The notes under the pieces are model-generated. The model had not been told where the DNA came from, made no database searches, and was given only the letters and a program-made list of their open reading frames with translations. Shown piece by piece: positions 26,696-35,782 of a stretch of DNA of 64,000 nt (positions are counted from its first letter, which is position 1; each line of letters begins with the position of its first letter). Both the position numbers and the translations under genes were made by a program. Location of the stretch: NCBI RefSeq assembly GCF_027594785.1, contig NZ_CP075584.1, positions 2,046,001 through 2,110,000 on the forward strand. The letters run 5' to 3'. Source of the stretch: Cryobacterium breve (GTDB lineage Bacteria; Actinomycetota; Actinomycetes; Actinomycetales; Microbacteriaceae).

Positions 26696-26708
26696 AGCAC
26701 ACTCCCCC

Positions 26709-26741
26709 CGTTCCGCCGGCCCCAACCACACCGGCGGAACG
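26709..26741 (+). terminator. Hairpin terminator downstream of upp
   Basis: Perfect 11-bp stem CGTTCCGCCGG/CCGGCGGAACG with an 11-nt loop, 13 nt after the stop. No T-run follows. Confidence 0.6.
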
Positions 26742-26914
26742 CGCAGGTCCTGCGACACACGAGCGCAGCAAGGCAGTACTTTCACGAATCTTTGATGAAG
26801 TGGCTTTTCATCGAGGAAGATCTGACAAAGTGACCATCGGGCACGGATCCTCCCGTTCGACCCGACCGGGGCGAACGTGATGCAGCAGGTTTCCCGGCTT
26901 CCTGCGTCACAAAG

Positions 26915-26944
26915 TTGACACACGCCGTAACAGTGGGCTTTACT
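26915..26944 (+). promoter_or_regulatory. Promoter upstream of the winged-helix regulator
   Basis: TTGACA (26915-26920) and TTTACT (26939-26944) with an 18-bp spacer. The next ATG (26952) is 7 nt beyond, so the transcript may start at the small Cys-containing ORF. Confidence 0.5.
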
Positions 26945-26951
26945 CACAGTT

Positions 26952-27053
26952 ATGACAACCTCCCCCCGCCCCCTGACCTCCCTCGAGGCCCTTGGGAATG
27001 CCGGCATGATGATGCCCGGCATGCGCGCTGAGTGTTGCCGAATGTGCCGCTGA
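26952..27053 (+). CDS. Putative 33-residue leader ORF with terminal Cys codons
   Basis: MTTSPRPLTSLEALG... with a Met-rich middle and the ending AECCRMCR. It starts 7 nt after a -10-like box and has no ribosome site, as for a leaderless ORF. Three Cys codons in the last seven residues recall the cysteine-responsive leaderless upstream ORFs described in mycobacteria. The target gene would be the winged-helix regulator 190 bp downstream, too far for stop-start coupling. No conservation data are available, so this is tentative. Confidence 0.35.
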   Translation: MTTSPRPLTSLEALGNAGMMMPGMRAECCRMCR

Positions 27054-27246
27054 ATCGCGACACCCTCGCCGAGCTTCCCGTCTCGCCTCCGAACCCCGTG
27101 TAGCACACCGCGGTTCTGAGTCGGTCGGTTGAACTCCCGGAGCCTCTCTGACGCTCCGCACCCGGTCGCAACGACCATTGCCGAACCCGCAACCGCGCAG
27201 AGCGCCGGGTTCACCCCAGCATCATCACCCCCCAAGGACTCCTGCC

Positions 27247-27948
27247 ATGTCGCTCGCACACATTGACACCGCCCGCTCCATCCACAACGCACGCCCGGCA
27301 CTCGCCCTGGCGCCGGCCCCCGCCGCTCCCCGCATCCGCGCCGTCCCGGAGGGCACAGAGGCCCGCGGCTTCGTGCTCTACGTCGGCATCGACGAGGCCA
27401 AGGCCGCCGCGGCCGGCACCTCGCTGCACCGCATCGTCGAGGCGCTCAAGGCCCTCACCGAGGAACTCGCCCCGCACGCGGAAACCCACGCCGCCGTTGC
27501 GCTCGCCCCGGCAGGGGCCGGCGGCCGCGACGTGGACGTCGTTCGCCTCGCCCTTCAGGACCCGGCCGCCCTGGCCCGCCACCGCACCGTGGCCGACCCG
27601 GACCGCGCCGCCGGCGGCGTCGTCGTGGACATCTCCCGCAAGCGCGTCGTGCTCGACAACGAGACCGCGGCGCTGACGTACAAGGAATTCGAACTCCTGC
27701 AGTACCTGGTGCTGCGTGAAGGCCGCACCATCGAGCGTGCCGAACTCATCGAAAAGCTCTGGGACGCCGCTGATGAGGACGACGCGCCCAACGAGCGCAC
27801 GATCGACGTGCACGTGCGCCGCCTGCGCGCCAAGCTCGGCCGTTACGAAGACATCGTGCGCACCGTGCGCGGCGTCGGCTACCGCTTCGACCGTCACGCG
27901 GATGTCTCCATCCGCCAGTCGACGACGCCGAGCCCCGACGTCTTCTAG
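27247..27948 (+). CDS. Orphan winged-helix (OmpR-type) DNA-binding protein
   Basis: 233 residues. The C-terminal ~95 residues are a clear Trans_reg_C winged helix: LTYKEFELLQYLVLREGRTIERAELIEKLW, then ERTIDVHVRRLRAKLG and VRGVGYRF. The N-terminal part (residues ~35-120, GFVLYVGIDEAKAAAAGTSLHRIVEALKAL) is not a receiver domain: no phospho-acceptor Asp or Lys motif is seen. So it is an atypical, probably phosphorylation-independent regulator. The ATG at 27247 follows AAGGA. A very strong hairpin lies downstream. Confidence 0.85.
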   Translation: MSLAHIDTARSIHNARPALALAPAPAAPRIRAVPEGTEARGFVLYVGIDEAKAAAAGTSLHRIVEALKALTEELAPHAETHAAVALAPAGAGGRDVDVVRLALQDPAALARHRTVADPDRAAGGVVVDISRKRVVLDNETAALTYKEFELLQYLVLREGRTIERAELIEKLWDAADEDDAPNERTIDVHVRRLRAKLGRYEDIVRTVRGVGYRFDRHADVSIRQSTTPSPDVF

Positions 27949-28388
27949 GGTCAGTCCGGCACCCGGCACCCTTCACCGACGCTCAGCTGGATTGAGTTGC
28001 GGAAAGAACACCTTCGTCGAGCGCACGAAGGTGTTCTTTCCGTAATTCAGAAGACGTGAGGCCCAGGCGCGAGCGGATACGCGATGACCCGCGGCGGTGC
28101 GCGGTAGGCAGTGAGCGGCGGGGTCATGACGCGGACGGGGCGTTAACGTGATTGAGGGCCGGTCGTAGAGGTTTAACGACCGACCCTCTTCCCTTGCACC
28201 AAGAGTGTCCTGCAATCACATTTCGCGTCTTCCGCCACAGCAAACGGTTGACGCACAACGAATATATAACGAACCGGTAACGGAACGCTAGCTGTGCGCC
28301 TGTATTTTTTCTGCGAATTCGCCAAGAGCTGTGCAGCGAGGGTCGGCGTAGATTCTCTAGTCTGGGAAGACACGACTGAGGAGGACCG
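27949..28388 (+). other. 440-bp intergenic region between the winged-helix and marR genes
   Basis: It contains the 18-bp-arm hairpin at 28000-28042, a smaller hairpin CGGTCGT/ACGACCG (28160-28182) followed by pyrimidines, a locally AT-rich stretch near 28260-28320, and a TAGTCT box near 28365 that could serve marR. No ORF with coding character was seen. Confidence 0.5.
28000..28042. terminator. 43-bp perfect hairpin after the winged-helix gene
   Basis: Arms CGGAAAGAACACCTTCGT (28000-28017) and ACGAAGGTGTTCTTTCCG (28025-28042), 18 bp without mismatch, loop CGAGCGC. It is about 50 bp after the stop. A TTCTTT stretch in the second arm could aid termination on the + strand. Confidence 0.6.
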
Positions 28389-28857
28389 GTGACGGATCGA
28401 GCGGCCGCAGTATCCGCCTGGGAGTCTCTCTTCCGCGCACAAGTGGCGATCATGCGCAGCCTCGCGAGCGATTTCCCGTCCCGCGAGATCTCCTTCAACG
28501 AATACGACGTACTGTTCAACCTCTCCAGGGAGCCGGATGGCCGCATCCGCCTGCGTGAACTGAACCAGCACGTGCTGCTCACCCAGCCGAGCGTGAGCCG
28601 CCTGATCGACCGTATGGCCTCGCGCGGGTATATCCGCAAGGTCACCGACCCCAACGACGGGCGCGGCGCCATCGTCGAGCTGACGGATGCCGGGTACGCG
28701 TTGTTCCGCAGGGTCGCGGTCGACCACATGGGCTCGATCTCGGCCCGCTTCGGCGACGCCCTCTCCAACGAGGAACTCGAGCAGGCTCACCGCCCTCTGC
28801 GACCGGCTCCGGATCGGGCCGGCGGGTTGCCCGCCGCCGGAAGACCTGCCCTGTTGA
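28389..28857 (+). CDS. MarR family transcriptional regulator (frame break near 28784)
   Basis: About 155 residues. Winged helix with LRELNQHVLLTQPSVSRLIDRMASRGYIRKVTDPNDGRGAIVELTDAG, the typical recognition helix and wing. One surplus base at GCAGGCTC (28781-28787) shifts the C-terminus; removing it gives EQLTALCDRLRIGPAG and a natural stop at 28857. GTG start at 28389 with GAGGAGG just upstream, and TAGTCT at ~28365 as a likely -10, so this mRNA has a short leader. Its ligand and targets are unknown. Confidence 0.87.
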
Positions 28858-28902
28858 GAACGGCCACCCCGGCGTAGTTTGAACCGCAGGAGGTGCGTGG
28901 GC

Positions 28903-29094
28903 ATGCGCGCAATCATCGGCAACAGAATCATCATTCGCGGCCGGACGGTCGAGACACCCGACAAACACGGGGAGATCATCGAGGTCCGCGGCCCCGACGG
29001 CCAGCCGCCGTACCTCGTTAGCTTCGGCGAAGGGCACCAGAGTGTCGTCTACCCGGGTGCGGACTTCGTCGTCGAGCACTCCGACACGGACTGA
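28903..29094 (+). CDS. DUF1918 protein
   Basis: 63 residues, one small beta-barrel domain: a first strand with IIGNRIIIRGRTV, then HGEIIEVRGPDGQPPYLVSFGEGHQSVVYPGADF. This is the actinobacterial DUF1918 pattern of unknown function. The ATG at 28903 is chosen because the pattern starts there; AGGAGG lies 9 nt upstream. It is 45 bp after marR on the same strand and could be cotranscribed. Confidence 0.82.
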   Translation: MRAIIGNRIIIRGRTVETPDKHGEIIEVRGPDGQPPYLVSFGEGHQSVVYPGADFVVEHSDTD

Positions 29095-29262
29095 GCCCAT
29101 AGCGGCGCCATCGGACGGGCACGACCGGTGGCAGGCATCCGTTTCTGTGCGGATACATAGTTCGTCACATCCGTCTAGGGGGTACCACGACGGGTTTGGA
29201 GAGTTAGCGTTGAAGTACACGTTACAAAACCGTGGCGGGTAAGAGAATTAGGGGACTCAACC

Positions 29263-29434
29263 ATGCTGATCACGTGTCCGTTCTGTCATTCATCGGCGCA
29301 GGCTCACGCCGAACGCCGCGCACGCGAAGCAGGTCACGCTGCCGCTCTACGTGCTCAAGTGCTCGGGCTGCGAACGCACGAGTGTACGGATCGAGCCGAT
29401 TGTCAAGCAGCACCTCACGGTCGGGGCGCACTGA
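29263..29434 (+). CDS. 56-residue zinc-ribbon-like mini-protein (frame break near 29301)
   Basis: MLITCPFCHSSAQ, then after removing one base at GCAGGCTC (29299-29305): LTPNAAHAKQVTLPLYVLKCSGCERTS... and a stop at 29434. The result has CxxC (TCPFC) and a second CxxC (KCSGC), the usual four ligands of a zinc ribbon. The family is not recognised. The gene is easily missed because the uncorrected frame gives nonsense after residue 13. Confidence 0.6.
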
Positions 29435-29544
29435 CCAGGCACCCGGCGTTCAGAGGTTCAGCGTCCGAGGTTCGAAGCGCACCCGAAGCGCATTGATCCT
29501 GCGGAAACGCCCGGCCTGTCGGACGCAGTCCCTAGGCTGTCAGG

Positions 29545-30496
29545 GTGGGCACAGCGACGGGACCTGACAACGCACCGGGGGTGCCCGACTGCTCGAGCCG
29601 GTGGCGGCCGGCCCACCCGACGGATGTCGGCCTCACCCTTTCCCGCCTGCGCCGGGGCCGCGCAGACCCCACGTTCCAGGTGAGCCCGGACGGTGCCGTG
29701 TGGCGCACCACGCTCACGCGGTCCGGGCCCGCAACCCTGCGACTCACCCAGTCCGGCCTGACGGAGCTGCGCTGCGAGGCGTGGGGCGAGGGCGCGAAGG
29801 AGGCCGTCGAGGGCGCGCCGGAACTTCTCGGGGAGCGCGACGATCCTTCGGGGTTCGACGCGCAGCATCCGCTCGTGCGGGACGCGCACCGGCACTGGCC
29901 CGGCCTGCGGATCCCCCGCACCGGGCGGGTCATCGAATCGCTCATCCCCGCGATCCTCGAACAGAAGGTCATCAGCCTGCAGGCCACGGCCTCGTTCCGC
30001 GCCCTCGTCCGTGCGCACGGGACACCGGCGCCCGGCCCGGCACCCGCCGGAATGCGCGTGCCGCCGTCGACGCGAGCCTGGCAACTCATTCCCTCCTGGG
30101 AATGGCATCGCGCCGGCGTCGACCCGCAGCGGTCCCGCACGGTGATGACCTGCCTCGCCGTGACGCGGCAGTTGGAGGCAGCAAGCGACCTGTCGGCGGC
30201 CGAGGCGAGCGCACGGCTGCGCGCGGTGCCGGGGATCGGAGAGTGGACTGCGGCGGAAGTCGCCCAGCGGGCGTTCGGTGACGCCGATGCGCTCTCGGTG
30301 GGGGGACTACCACCTCGCCGGGGCGATCGGCCACACCTTGTTCGACGCGGACTTCGACGACGCGCTCATGGTCGCCGCGATGCGCATCTGGCAGCCGCAC
30401 CGGTACCGGGTGGTCCGCCTGCTGGAGGTCTCCGGGAGCCTAGGCAAGCCCCGGCATGGGCCCCGACTCGCCTTCGTCGACCACAGGGGGCACTAA
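29545..30496 (+). CDS. DNA-3-methyladenine glycosylase, AlkA-like (frame break near 30302)
   Basis: HhH-GPD superfamily base-excision enzyme of ~316 residues. The helix-hairpin-helix with RAVPGIGEWTAAEVA and the catalytic Asp in SVGDYHLAGAIGHTL are clear. A run of six G (30300-30305) carries one base too many; removing it joins DADALSVG to DYHLAG. The position before HhH lacks the Lys of OGG1 enzymes, so it is a monofunctional glycosylase like AlkA. The end overlaps the convergent membrane-protein gene by 57 bp. Confidence 0.85.
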
Positions 30497-30832
30497 ACCG
30501 GCTTCGGGCTCCGATGCCGCCACGGGCACCGGAGTTGTTGCGGGCACCGGATTTGCTGCGGGCACTGGAGTTGCTGCGGGTGCTTTCCGCCTGCCGCCCA
30601 CGAAGTAGGCGATCGGCCCGATGAAGTTCACGCCGATGATGACGGCCCACAGGAGTTTCGGCCCGTTGACGAGCGCGGCCGGACGCCGCGCCAGATCCGT
30701 CCACGCGGTCGCGGCGAGCGCGAGCTGCACCGATCCGGCGACGAGGACCCCGGTCTGTTCACGCGGGCTGAGGTCGTTCCAGGCCCGCTGCCGCGCCAAT
30801 CGCTTCGAGCTCTTCTTCCTGGTGTGTGTCAT
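30440..30832 (-). CDS. Small PLDc_N-like membrane protein
   Basis: 130 residues. A basic N-terminus (THTRKKSSKRLARQR) precedes two hydrophobic helices (about residues 26-43 and 60-80) arranged as in the PLDc_N domain, WAVIIGVNFIGPIAYFVGGRRK being its typical second helix. The C-terminal 45 residues are low-complexity Pro/Ala/Val with a 21-bp degenerate repeat in the DNA. The ATG at 30832 has GGGGAG 6 nt upstream. This is the second such protein in the window (compare 5639-6157). Confidence 0.75.
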   Translation of the reverse strand: MTHTRKKSSKRLARQRAWNDLSPREQTGVLVAGSVQLALAATAWTDLARRPAALVNGPKLLWAVIIGVNFIGPIAYFVGGRRKAPAATPVPAANPVPATTPVPVAASEPEAGLVPPVVDEGESGPMPGLA

Positions 30833-30973
30833 GCGCTTCTCCCCGGTGTCACCCTCTGCGGTAGCCGACGAGCACAGCGTACGCCCGGTCCGCAGGCCGT
30901 GCACGTCCGTCCGGCCACCCCGGGCTGGTGTGCCCCGGCCTCCGCCGCCCGGGCCGAAGCGTAGCCTTGGGCC

Positions 30974-33768
30974 ATGAGCTTGCCGCAGGCTCCACCCCGC
31001 CGATTCCGCTGACCCCGCCGCATCGATCTATCGGGAAACGGCTGATGAAGTGCTCAGAGCATTCGACAGCTCCCGCTCGGGGCTGACGACCGGCGCTGCG
31101 GACGAGCGGCGGCTCGCTGCGGGTTCCAACGCGATCGTCGCGCTCAAGAAGGAATCCACACTGACGCGCTACCTGCGCCAGTTCGCCGACTGGATGATCG
31201 TGCTGCTCCTCGCGAGCGCCGCCATCACGGGGTTCCTCGGCGACCTCGGCACTGCCGGCGTCCTCGTCGCCCTCGTCGGCTTCAATACCCTGATCGGTTT
31301 CGTGCAGGAGAACCGCGCGGAGAAGACCATGGAGGCGCTCGAAAGGCTCGTCGACCCGACCAGTCAGGTCTATCGGGACGGCGTCCTCACCGAGATCGAA
31401 TCCCGGGCGCTCGTTCCAGGGGACGTGGTGCGGCTGACCGAAGGTATTTCCGTGCCCGCGGACGTACGACTGGTCGACACCACCGCCTTTTCCACCAACG
31501 ATTTCGCCCTGACGGGTGAGAGCGACCCGACCCGCAAGTACGCGCGACCGATCCCGCACGACGTGCCGCTCGCGGACCGCCGCAACCTGGCGTTCGCGGG
31601 CACCAGCGTTGCGACCGGTGAGGCGCTCGGACTCGTCACGGCGACCGGGATGCACACGGAGCCTGGGGCGAATCGCGCGTCTCAGCCAGTCGGCCCCGCA
31701 GACCCGCAGCCCGCTGCAGGTGGAGACGGGCAAGATCGCGAAGTACGTCACGTACGGCGTCGCCGTGGTGTCTCTCGTCGTGCTGGTCGTTGCCGTGCAG
31801 TCCGAGCTGCCGCTCCGAGAGGCGATGCTCTTCGCCGTCGGATTCGCCTGCGCCCTGATCCCGCAGGGGTTGCCCGCCGAGGTCAATACCGCGCTCGCCG
31901 CCGCCGCGGGGACCCTCGCCCGGCAGAACGCCCTCGTCAAGAAGCTCAGGCTCGGTCGAGACGCTCGGGGCGACGCACGTGATCTGCACCGACAAGACCG
32001 GCACGCTCACCAAGAACGAGATGACGGTCAGCGAACTCGTGGTCGGCGGCGCCGACTACCGGGTCACCGGAATCGGCTACGCGCCGGTCGGCGTCATCGA
32101 ACCGGAGTCCCGGAGCGACACGGCGACGGCCCGGCTGCGCGCGTTCCTCACCGTCGGGGTCTTCGCGAACAACGCCCGCCTCGTCGCCCCGGCCGGGGAC
32201 GACGGCTGGCGGATCCTGGGCGACCCGACGGAGGGCGCACTCCTCGTCGCGGCAGGCAAGGCAGGAATCGACCTCGATGCCCTGCGCGCGGGCTCCCCGA
32301 GATCGGCGAACTGCCGTTCGACTCCACCCGAAAACTGATGACGAGCATCCGCCGGGATCCGGCCGGAGGCGTCACCGCGTACTCGAAGGGCGCTCCGGAG
32401 AGTCTCCTCGCCCGGGCCGGCCTGATCGACGACGGCAGTGCCGTGCGCCCGATCACGGACGCCGACCGGGCGGCGCTGCTCGCCCGGCACACCGAGAAGG
32501 CGGGCCGGGCACTCCGCAACCTCGTCTTCGCGACGCGCGTGCTCACCGAAGCGGATGCCGCCAGCGCCGATATCGGCGTCATCGAACGCGACCTGACCAT
32601 CCTGGGACTCGTCTCGATGCAGGACCCGATCCGCAACGCCGTCCCCGCCGCCATGACGACCGTTCTCGCCGCAGGCGTGAAGGTCAACATCGTCACGGGC
32701 GACTTCTCCCTCACGGCCGAGGCCATCGCACATCAGGCCGGGCTCTCCGGCGACGACGGTCTCAGCATCGTCACCGGCGCGGAGCTCGCGACGATGCCCG
32801 ACGCCGAGGTCCTCCGTCACGCACTCGGCGGCGGCACGGTGTTCAGCCGGGTCGCACCGGAGGACAAGGTGCGAATCGTCGACCTCGTCAAGGCCTCCGG
32901 GCACATCGTCGCCGTCACCGGCGACGGCATCAACGACGCGCCCGCATTGCGTCACGCGAACATCGGGGTCGCGATGGGCGCCTCCGGGACGGACGTGGCC
33001 AAGCAGGCCGCAGAGATCGTGCTACTCGACGACAGCTTCGCAACCCTCGTGAACGCGATCGCAGAGGGTCGGACGATCTACCGCAACATCACCAAGGGCG
33101 TGCTCAGCTGCCTGACCTCGAACATCGCCGAGTTCGTCGTCAACACCGCGAGTCTGGCTCTGGCCTCCCTGTTCGGCGTGCCCCTCGCCCTGAACGTGCT
33201 GCAGATCCTCGCGATAGACCTGCTCGGGGAGATCTTCCCGATCGCGGCGCTCGGCAAGGACCCCGCCGAAGGGGAGACGATGAAGGACCCGCCCCGGGAT
33301 TCCCGCGCGCGGATCCTCAACGGACGCTCGATCGTCGACGTGCTCTGGTGCGGGTCCCTGATCGGGGTCTTCGCCATGGTCAACTACCTGGTGTTCTTCA
33401 GCCGGAACGGAATCGACCCGTTCAGCCAGCCGGTGCCCGCCGTACTGCTCGCCGAGGCGATGTCGACCACCTACGTCACTATCATGGTCTGCCAGCTCGT
33501 CAGCATCATCCAGCGCCGCAGCGTGCACGGGTTCTTCACGAGGTACCAGTTCGCCAACCCGTCATTCTGGTATGCCGTGTCCCTCGCCGTCACGATCATG
33601 CTCGTGATCGTGTACGTGCCGCTGGTCGCGGGTTTCTTCGGCACGAGCGGGCTCGGCGTCCTGGACTGGGCCTTCGTGCTCGGTGCCGCGGTCCTGTTCC
33701 TCGGGGTCCGGGAGGGGGCTGCGGCCCTTCGGCGCCGCGGTGCGAGCGCGCCCGCCGGCCGGGCCTGA
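30974..33768 (+). CDS. P2-type cation-transporting ATPase (four frame breaks)
   Basis: About 930 residues after four single-base corrections: at 30987-30989, 31662-31663, 31949-31950 and 32290-32292. Three are CAGGCTC/GAGCCTG sites. Once corrected, all landmarks follow: an N-terminal cation-ATPase domain, LTGES actuator motif, DKTGTLT phosphorylation site, the KGAPE nucleotide-binding loop, GDGINDAPAL hinge and 10 TM helices. TM4 reads IPQGLPAEVN, with Gln where Ca-type pumps have Glu (PEGLP). That change at a cation ligand makes ion specificity uncertain. The true ATG is at 30974 (MSLPQLHPAD), visible only after the first correction. Confidence 0.88.
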
Positions 33769-33797
33769 GGCATCCGCCTTTCGCTGTGACGGGCACC

Positions 33798-33889
33798 GCG
33801 CCCGCGCCGGTTTCGGCGGCTCACGCCCGCGCCCGCGCCGGTTTCGGCACACCGCGCCCGCCGTTTCGGGCGCGGCCTGCTGAAACCGG
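33798..33889. repeat. GC-rich direct and inverted repeats between ATPase and AlkD-like genes
   Basis: GCGCCCGCGCCGGTTTCGGC occurs at 33798-33817 and 33829-33848 (period 31). A hairpin CCGCGCCCG/CGGGCGCGG (33852-33860 and 33867-33875) and GAAACCGG (33882-33889, complement of CCGGTTTC) follow. Together they form a compound palindrome with a duplicated left arm, like the 12405-12510 repeat. Confidence 0.6.
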
Positions 33890-33959
33890 AGGGGTGTTCG
33901 GCGCGACCGCAATCTGGCACGCTGGTGGGGTACACCGCTACACCAGCACCAGGAGTCCC

Positions 33960-35066
33960 ATGCCCTTCGCCGACCAACTCATCGGAGTGCCGACCGCTGT
34001 CGCCCTCACCGCGGCGATCCAGGCCGTCAAGCCGCACGCGTCACTCACCGCCCTGCGCGAAGCCACCGAAATACTCGGCCCGTTCTCGCTTCGAGAGCGG
34101 AGCGACCTGTTGCGCGACGCCCTGCTGGCCGACCTGCCTGGCGACTACGACTCGTTCGCCGCGACGCTGCGCGCCGCCGCCTCGGGGACCCTGCCGTTCA
34201 CCGGCTGGCTGATCTGGCCGGTGTCGACAGCGATCGCGGTCAAGGGCATCGGGGCGGGCACGGATGCCGCCTTCGACGACGCCCTGGGCATGCTCGCCGA
34301 ACTCACGGGCCGGCTCAGTTCCGAGTTCGCCATTCGGTTGCTGCTCGACCACGACCTCGACCGTGCGCTCCCGGTCGTGCTGGGCTGGACCGCGTCAGCC
34401 GACGCCGACGTGCGCCGGCTCGCGACAGAGGGTACCCGGCCGTTCCTGCCGTGGGCCCGGCGCGTTCCCGGCATCCTCGCCGAACCGACCGCGACGCTGC
34501 CGATCCTGCACGCGCTCTACCGCGACGCGGACGAGGCCGTGCGCCGGTCGGTCGCCAACCATCTCAACGACCTCAGCAGGCAGCATCCGGGGCTCGCGGT
34601 CGCCGCGACGGCCGCCTGGCTCGCCGAACCGGACGAGCACACCGCCAGACTCGTGCGGCACGCGCTGCGCACCCTCGTCAAGCGGGGCCACCCGGCCGCG
34701 CTCGCCCAGCTCGGCTTCCATGCCGCCGACGTGACCGTGGCCGGCCCGGTGCTGGCCGAGGCGAAGGTGGCGTTCGGCGGAACGGTCGACTTCACCGCCA
34801 GCATCCGCAACAATGCCCGGGTGGCCACCCGCCTGGCGGTCGACTACGTCGTGCACCACCAGAAGGCGAACGGCACCCTCAGCGGCAAGACGTTCAAGCT
34901 CACGACTCTGACCCTTGCGCCCGGCGAGCTCGTCCTGCTGTCCAAGGGCCATTCACTCCGGCCGATCACGACCCGCCGCTACTACCCGGGGGAGCACGCC
35001 GTCGAGTTGCAGGTGAACGGTGTGACCCACGGCCGGACGCCGTTCATCCTGCTGCCGGAGGCCTGA
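33960..35066 (+). CDS. AlkD-like HEAT-repeat protein (DNA alkylation repair family)
   Basis: 368 residues. Repeated amphipathic helices such as LPVVLGWTASADADVRRLATEGTRP and ILHALYRDADEAVRRSVANHLNDLSRQHP are HEAT-like, as in AlkC/AlkD DNA glycosylases. The C-terminal third (from AKVAFGGTVDFTASIRNNA) is beta-rich, the layout of AlkC-type proteins with an Ig-like domain. ATG at 33960 with AGGAG 6 nt upstream. The glycosylase gene at 29.5 kb is another base-excision enzyme nearby. Catalytic residues were not verified. Confidence 0.75.
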   Translation: MPFADQLIGVPTAVALTAAIQAVKPHASLTALREATEILGPFSLRERSDLLRDALLADLPGDYDSFAATLRAAASGTLPFTGWLIWPVSTAIAVKGIGAGTDAAFDDALGMLAELTGRLSSEFAIRLLLDHDLDRALPVVLGWTASADADVRRLATEGTRPFLPWARRVPGILAEPTATLPILHALYRDADEAVRRSVANHLNDLSRQHPGLAVAATAAWLAEPDEHTARLVRHALRTLVKRGHPAALAQLGFHAADVTVAGPVLAEAKVAFGGTVDFTASIRNNARVATRLAVDYVVHHQKANGTLSGKTFKLTTLTLAPGELVLLSKGHSLRPITTRRYYPGEHAVELQVNGVTHGRTPFILLPEA

Positions 35067-35704
35067 CCGGCCGGGTCGCCCTGACCACCACGTCTCGCAC
35101 CCGAGTCACGCTGTCATGGGCGGCGGGGGCGTCCCGCTCGCGCGATTCGGCCAGATCAACCTCGAGGCTCCGCGCCGTCGATCGCGGCAAGCACATCGTC
35201 GACCCCGAACATCAGCTCTCGGAAGTGAGCCCGGTGCTCGCCGGCATCGGCTTCTGAGACGTCGTGACCGACGATGAGCAGCGTGCCGCCTGGCGCGACG
35301 GCCTCCGCGAGGGCCCGGAACAGAATGCTCCCGGCGGACCCGGGCAGGTGCATGAACTGGGACGAGACGAGGTCGGACGACCGAGGCTCCGGCGACCAGG
35401 ATGTCAGGTCGTGCCGCTCCCAGCGGATGCGCGCCGCGGCATGCCCGTCGACGGACTCCGCCCGGGCACGCGCCTTGGCGAGCGCGTTCGTGGAGATGTC
35501 GACACCGGTGACCTGCCACCCGCTCATCGCCAGCCAGAGTGCGTCGCCGCCTTCCCCGCTGCCGATGTCGAGGGCTCTGCCCGGGGTGAGTGACGTGGCT
35601 TCGGCAACCAGCACGGGGTTCGGGTCCCCACTCCAGGCCAGACCGGGAGCGGCGTAGCGCTCTTCCCAATAGTCGCGGCCGAACGGGTGTTCCTCGTGTG
35701 TCAT
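35044..35704 (-). CDS. Class I SAM-dependent methyltransferase (frame break near 35167)
   Basis: About 219 residues. Motif I ALDIGSGEGGDALWLA, motif post-I VTGVDIS and the DLVSSQFMHLP segment define a class I methyltransferase. FGRDYWEERYAAPGLAWSGDPNPVL resembles the thiopurine/tellurite-like group often paired with XRE-cupin regulators. One surplus base at CGAGGCTCC (35164-35172) truncates the frame; removing it extends the protein by ~42 residues to a stop at 35044. ATG at 35704 with GGAGG 6 nt upstream. Divergent from the XRE-cupin gene. Confidence 0.8.
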
Positions 35705-35758
35705 GGCAGACCTCCAGCTCCGATGCTCGGCCAGGATCGACGGAATCGCCAAGCTCGT

Positions 35759-35773
35759 TTGCCGAAGTGGCAA
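35759..35773. promoter_or_regulatory. Candidate operator TTGCC-N5-GGCAA
   Basis: A 15-bp inverted repeat in the 78-bp gap between the divergent methyltransferase and XRE-cupin genes. It overlaps a possible -10 box (CAAGAT, 35771-35776) of the regulator gene, so autoregulation would fit. Confidence 0.4.
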
Positions 35774-35782
35774 GATCAACCC

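Larger units (their letters stand above)
26742..27246 (+). other. 505-bp intergenic region upstream of the winged-helix gene
   Basis: This gap holds a promoter-like TTGACA/TTTACT pair (26915-26944) and a 33-codon ORF (26952-27053, described separately). After that, about 190 bp carry no feature I can support except an AAGGA ribosome site just before 27247. No riboswitch or structured RNA was recognised. Confidence 0.5.

Noticed and set aside
26742..27246. Riboswitch in the gap upstream of the winged-helix gene
   Set aside because: No recognisable aptamer pattern was found; only a promoter and a small ORF are supported.
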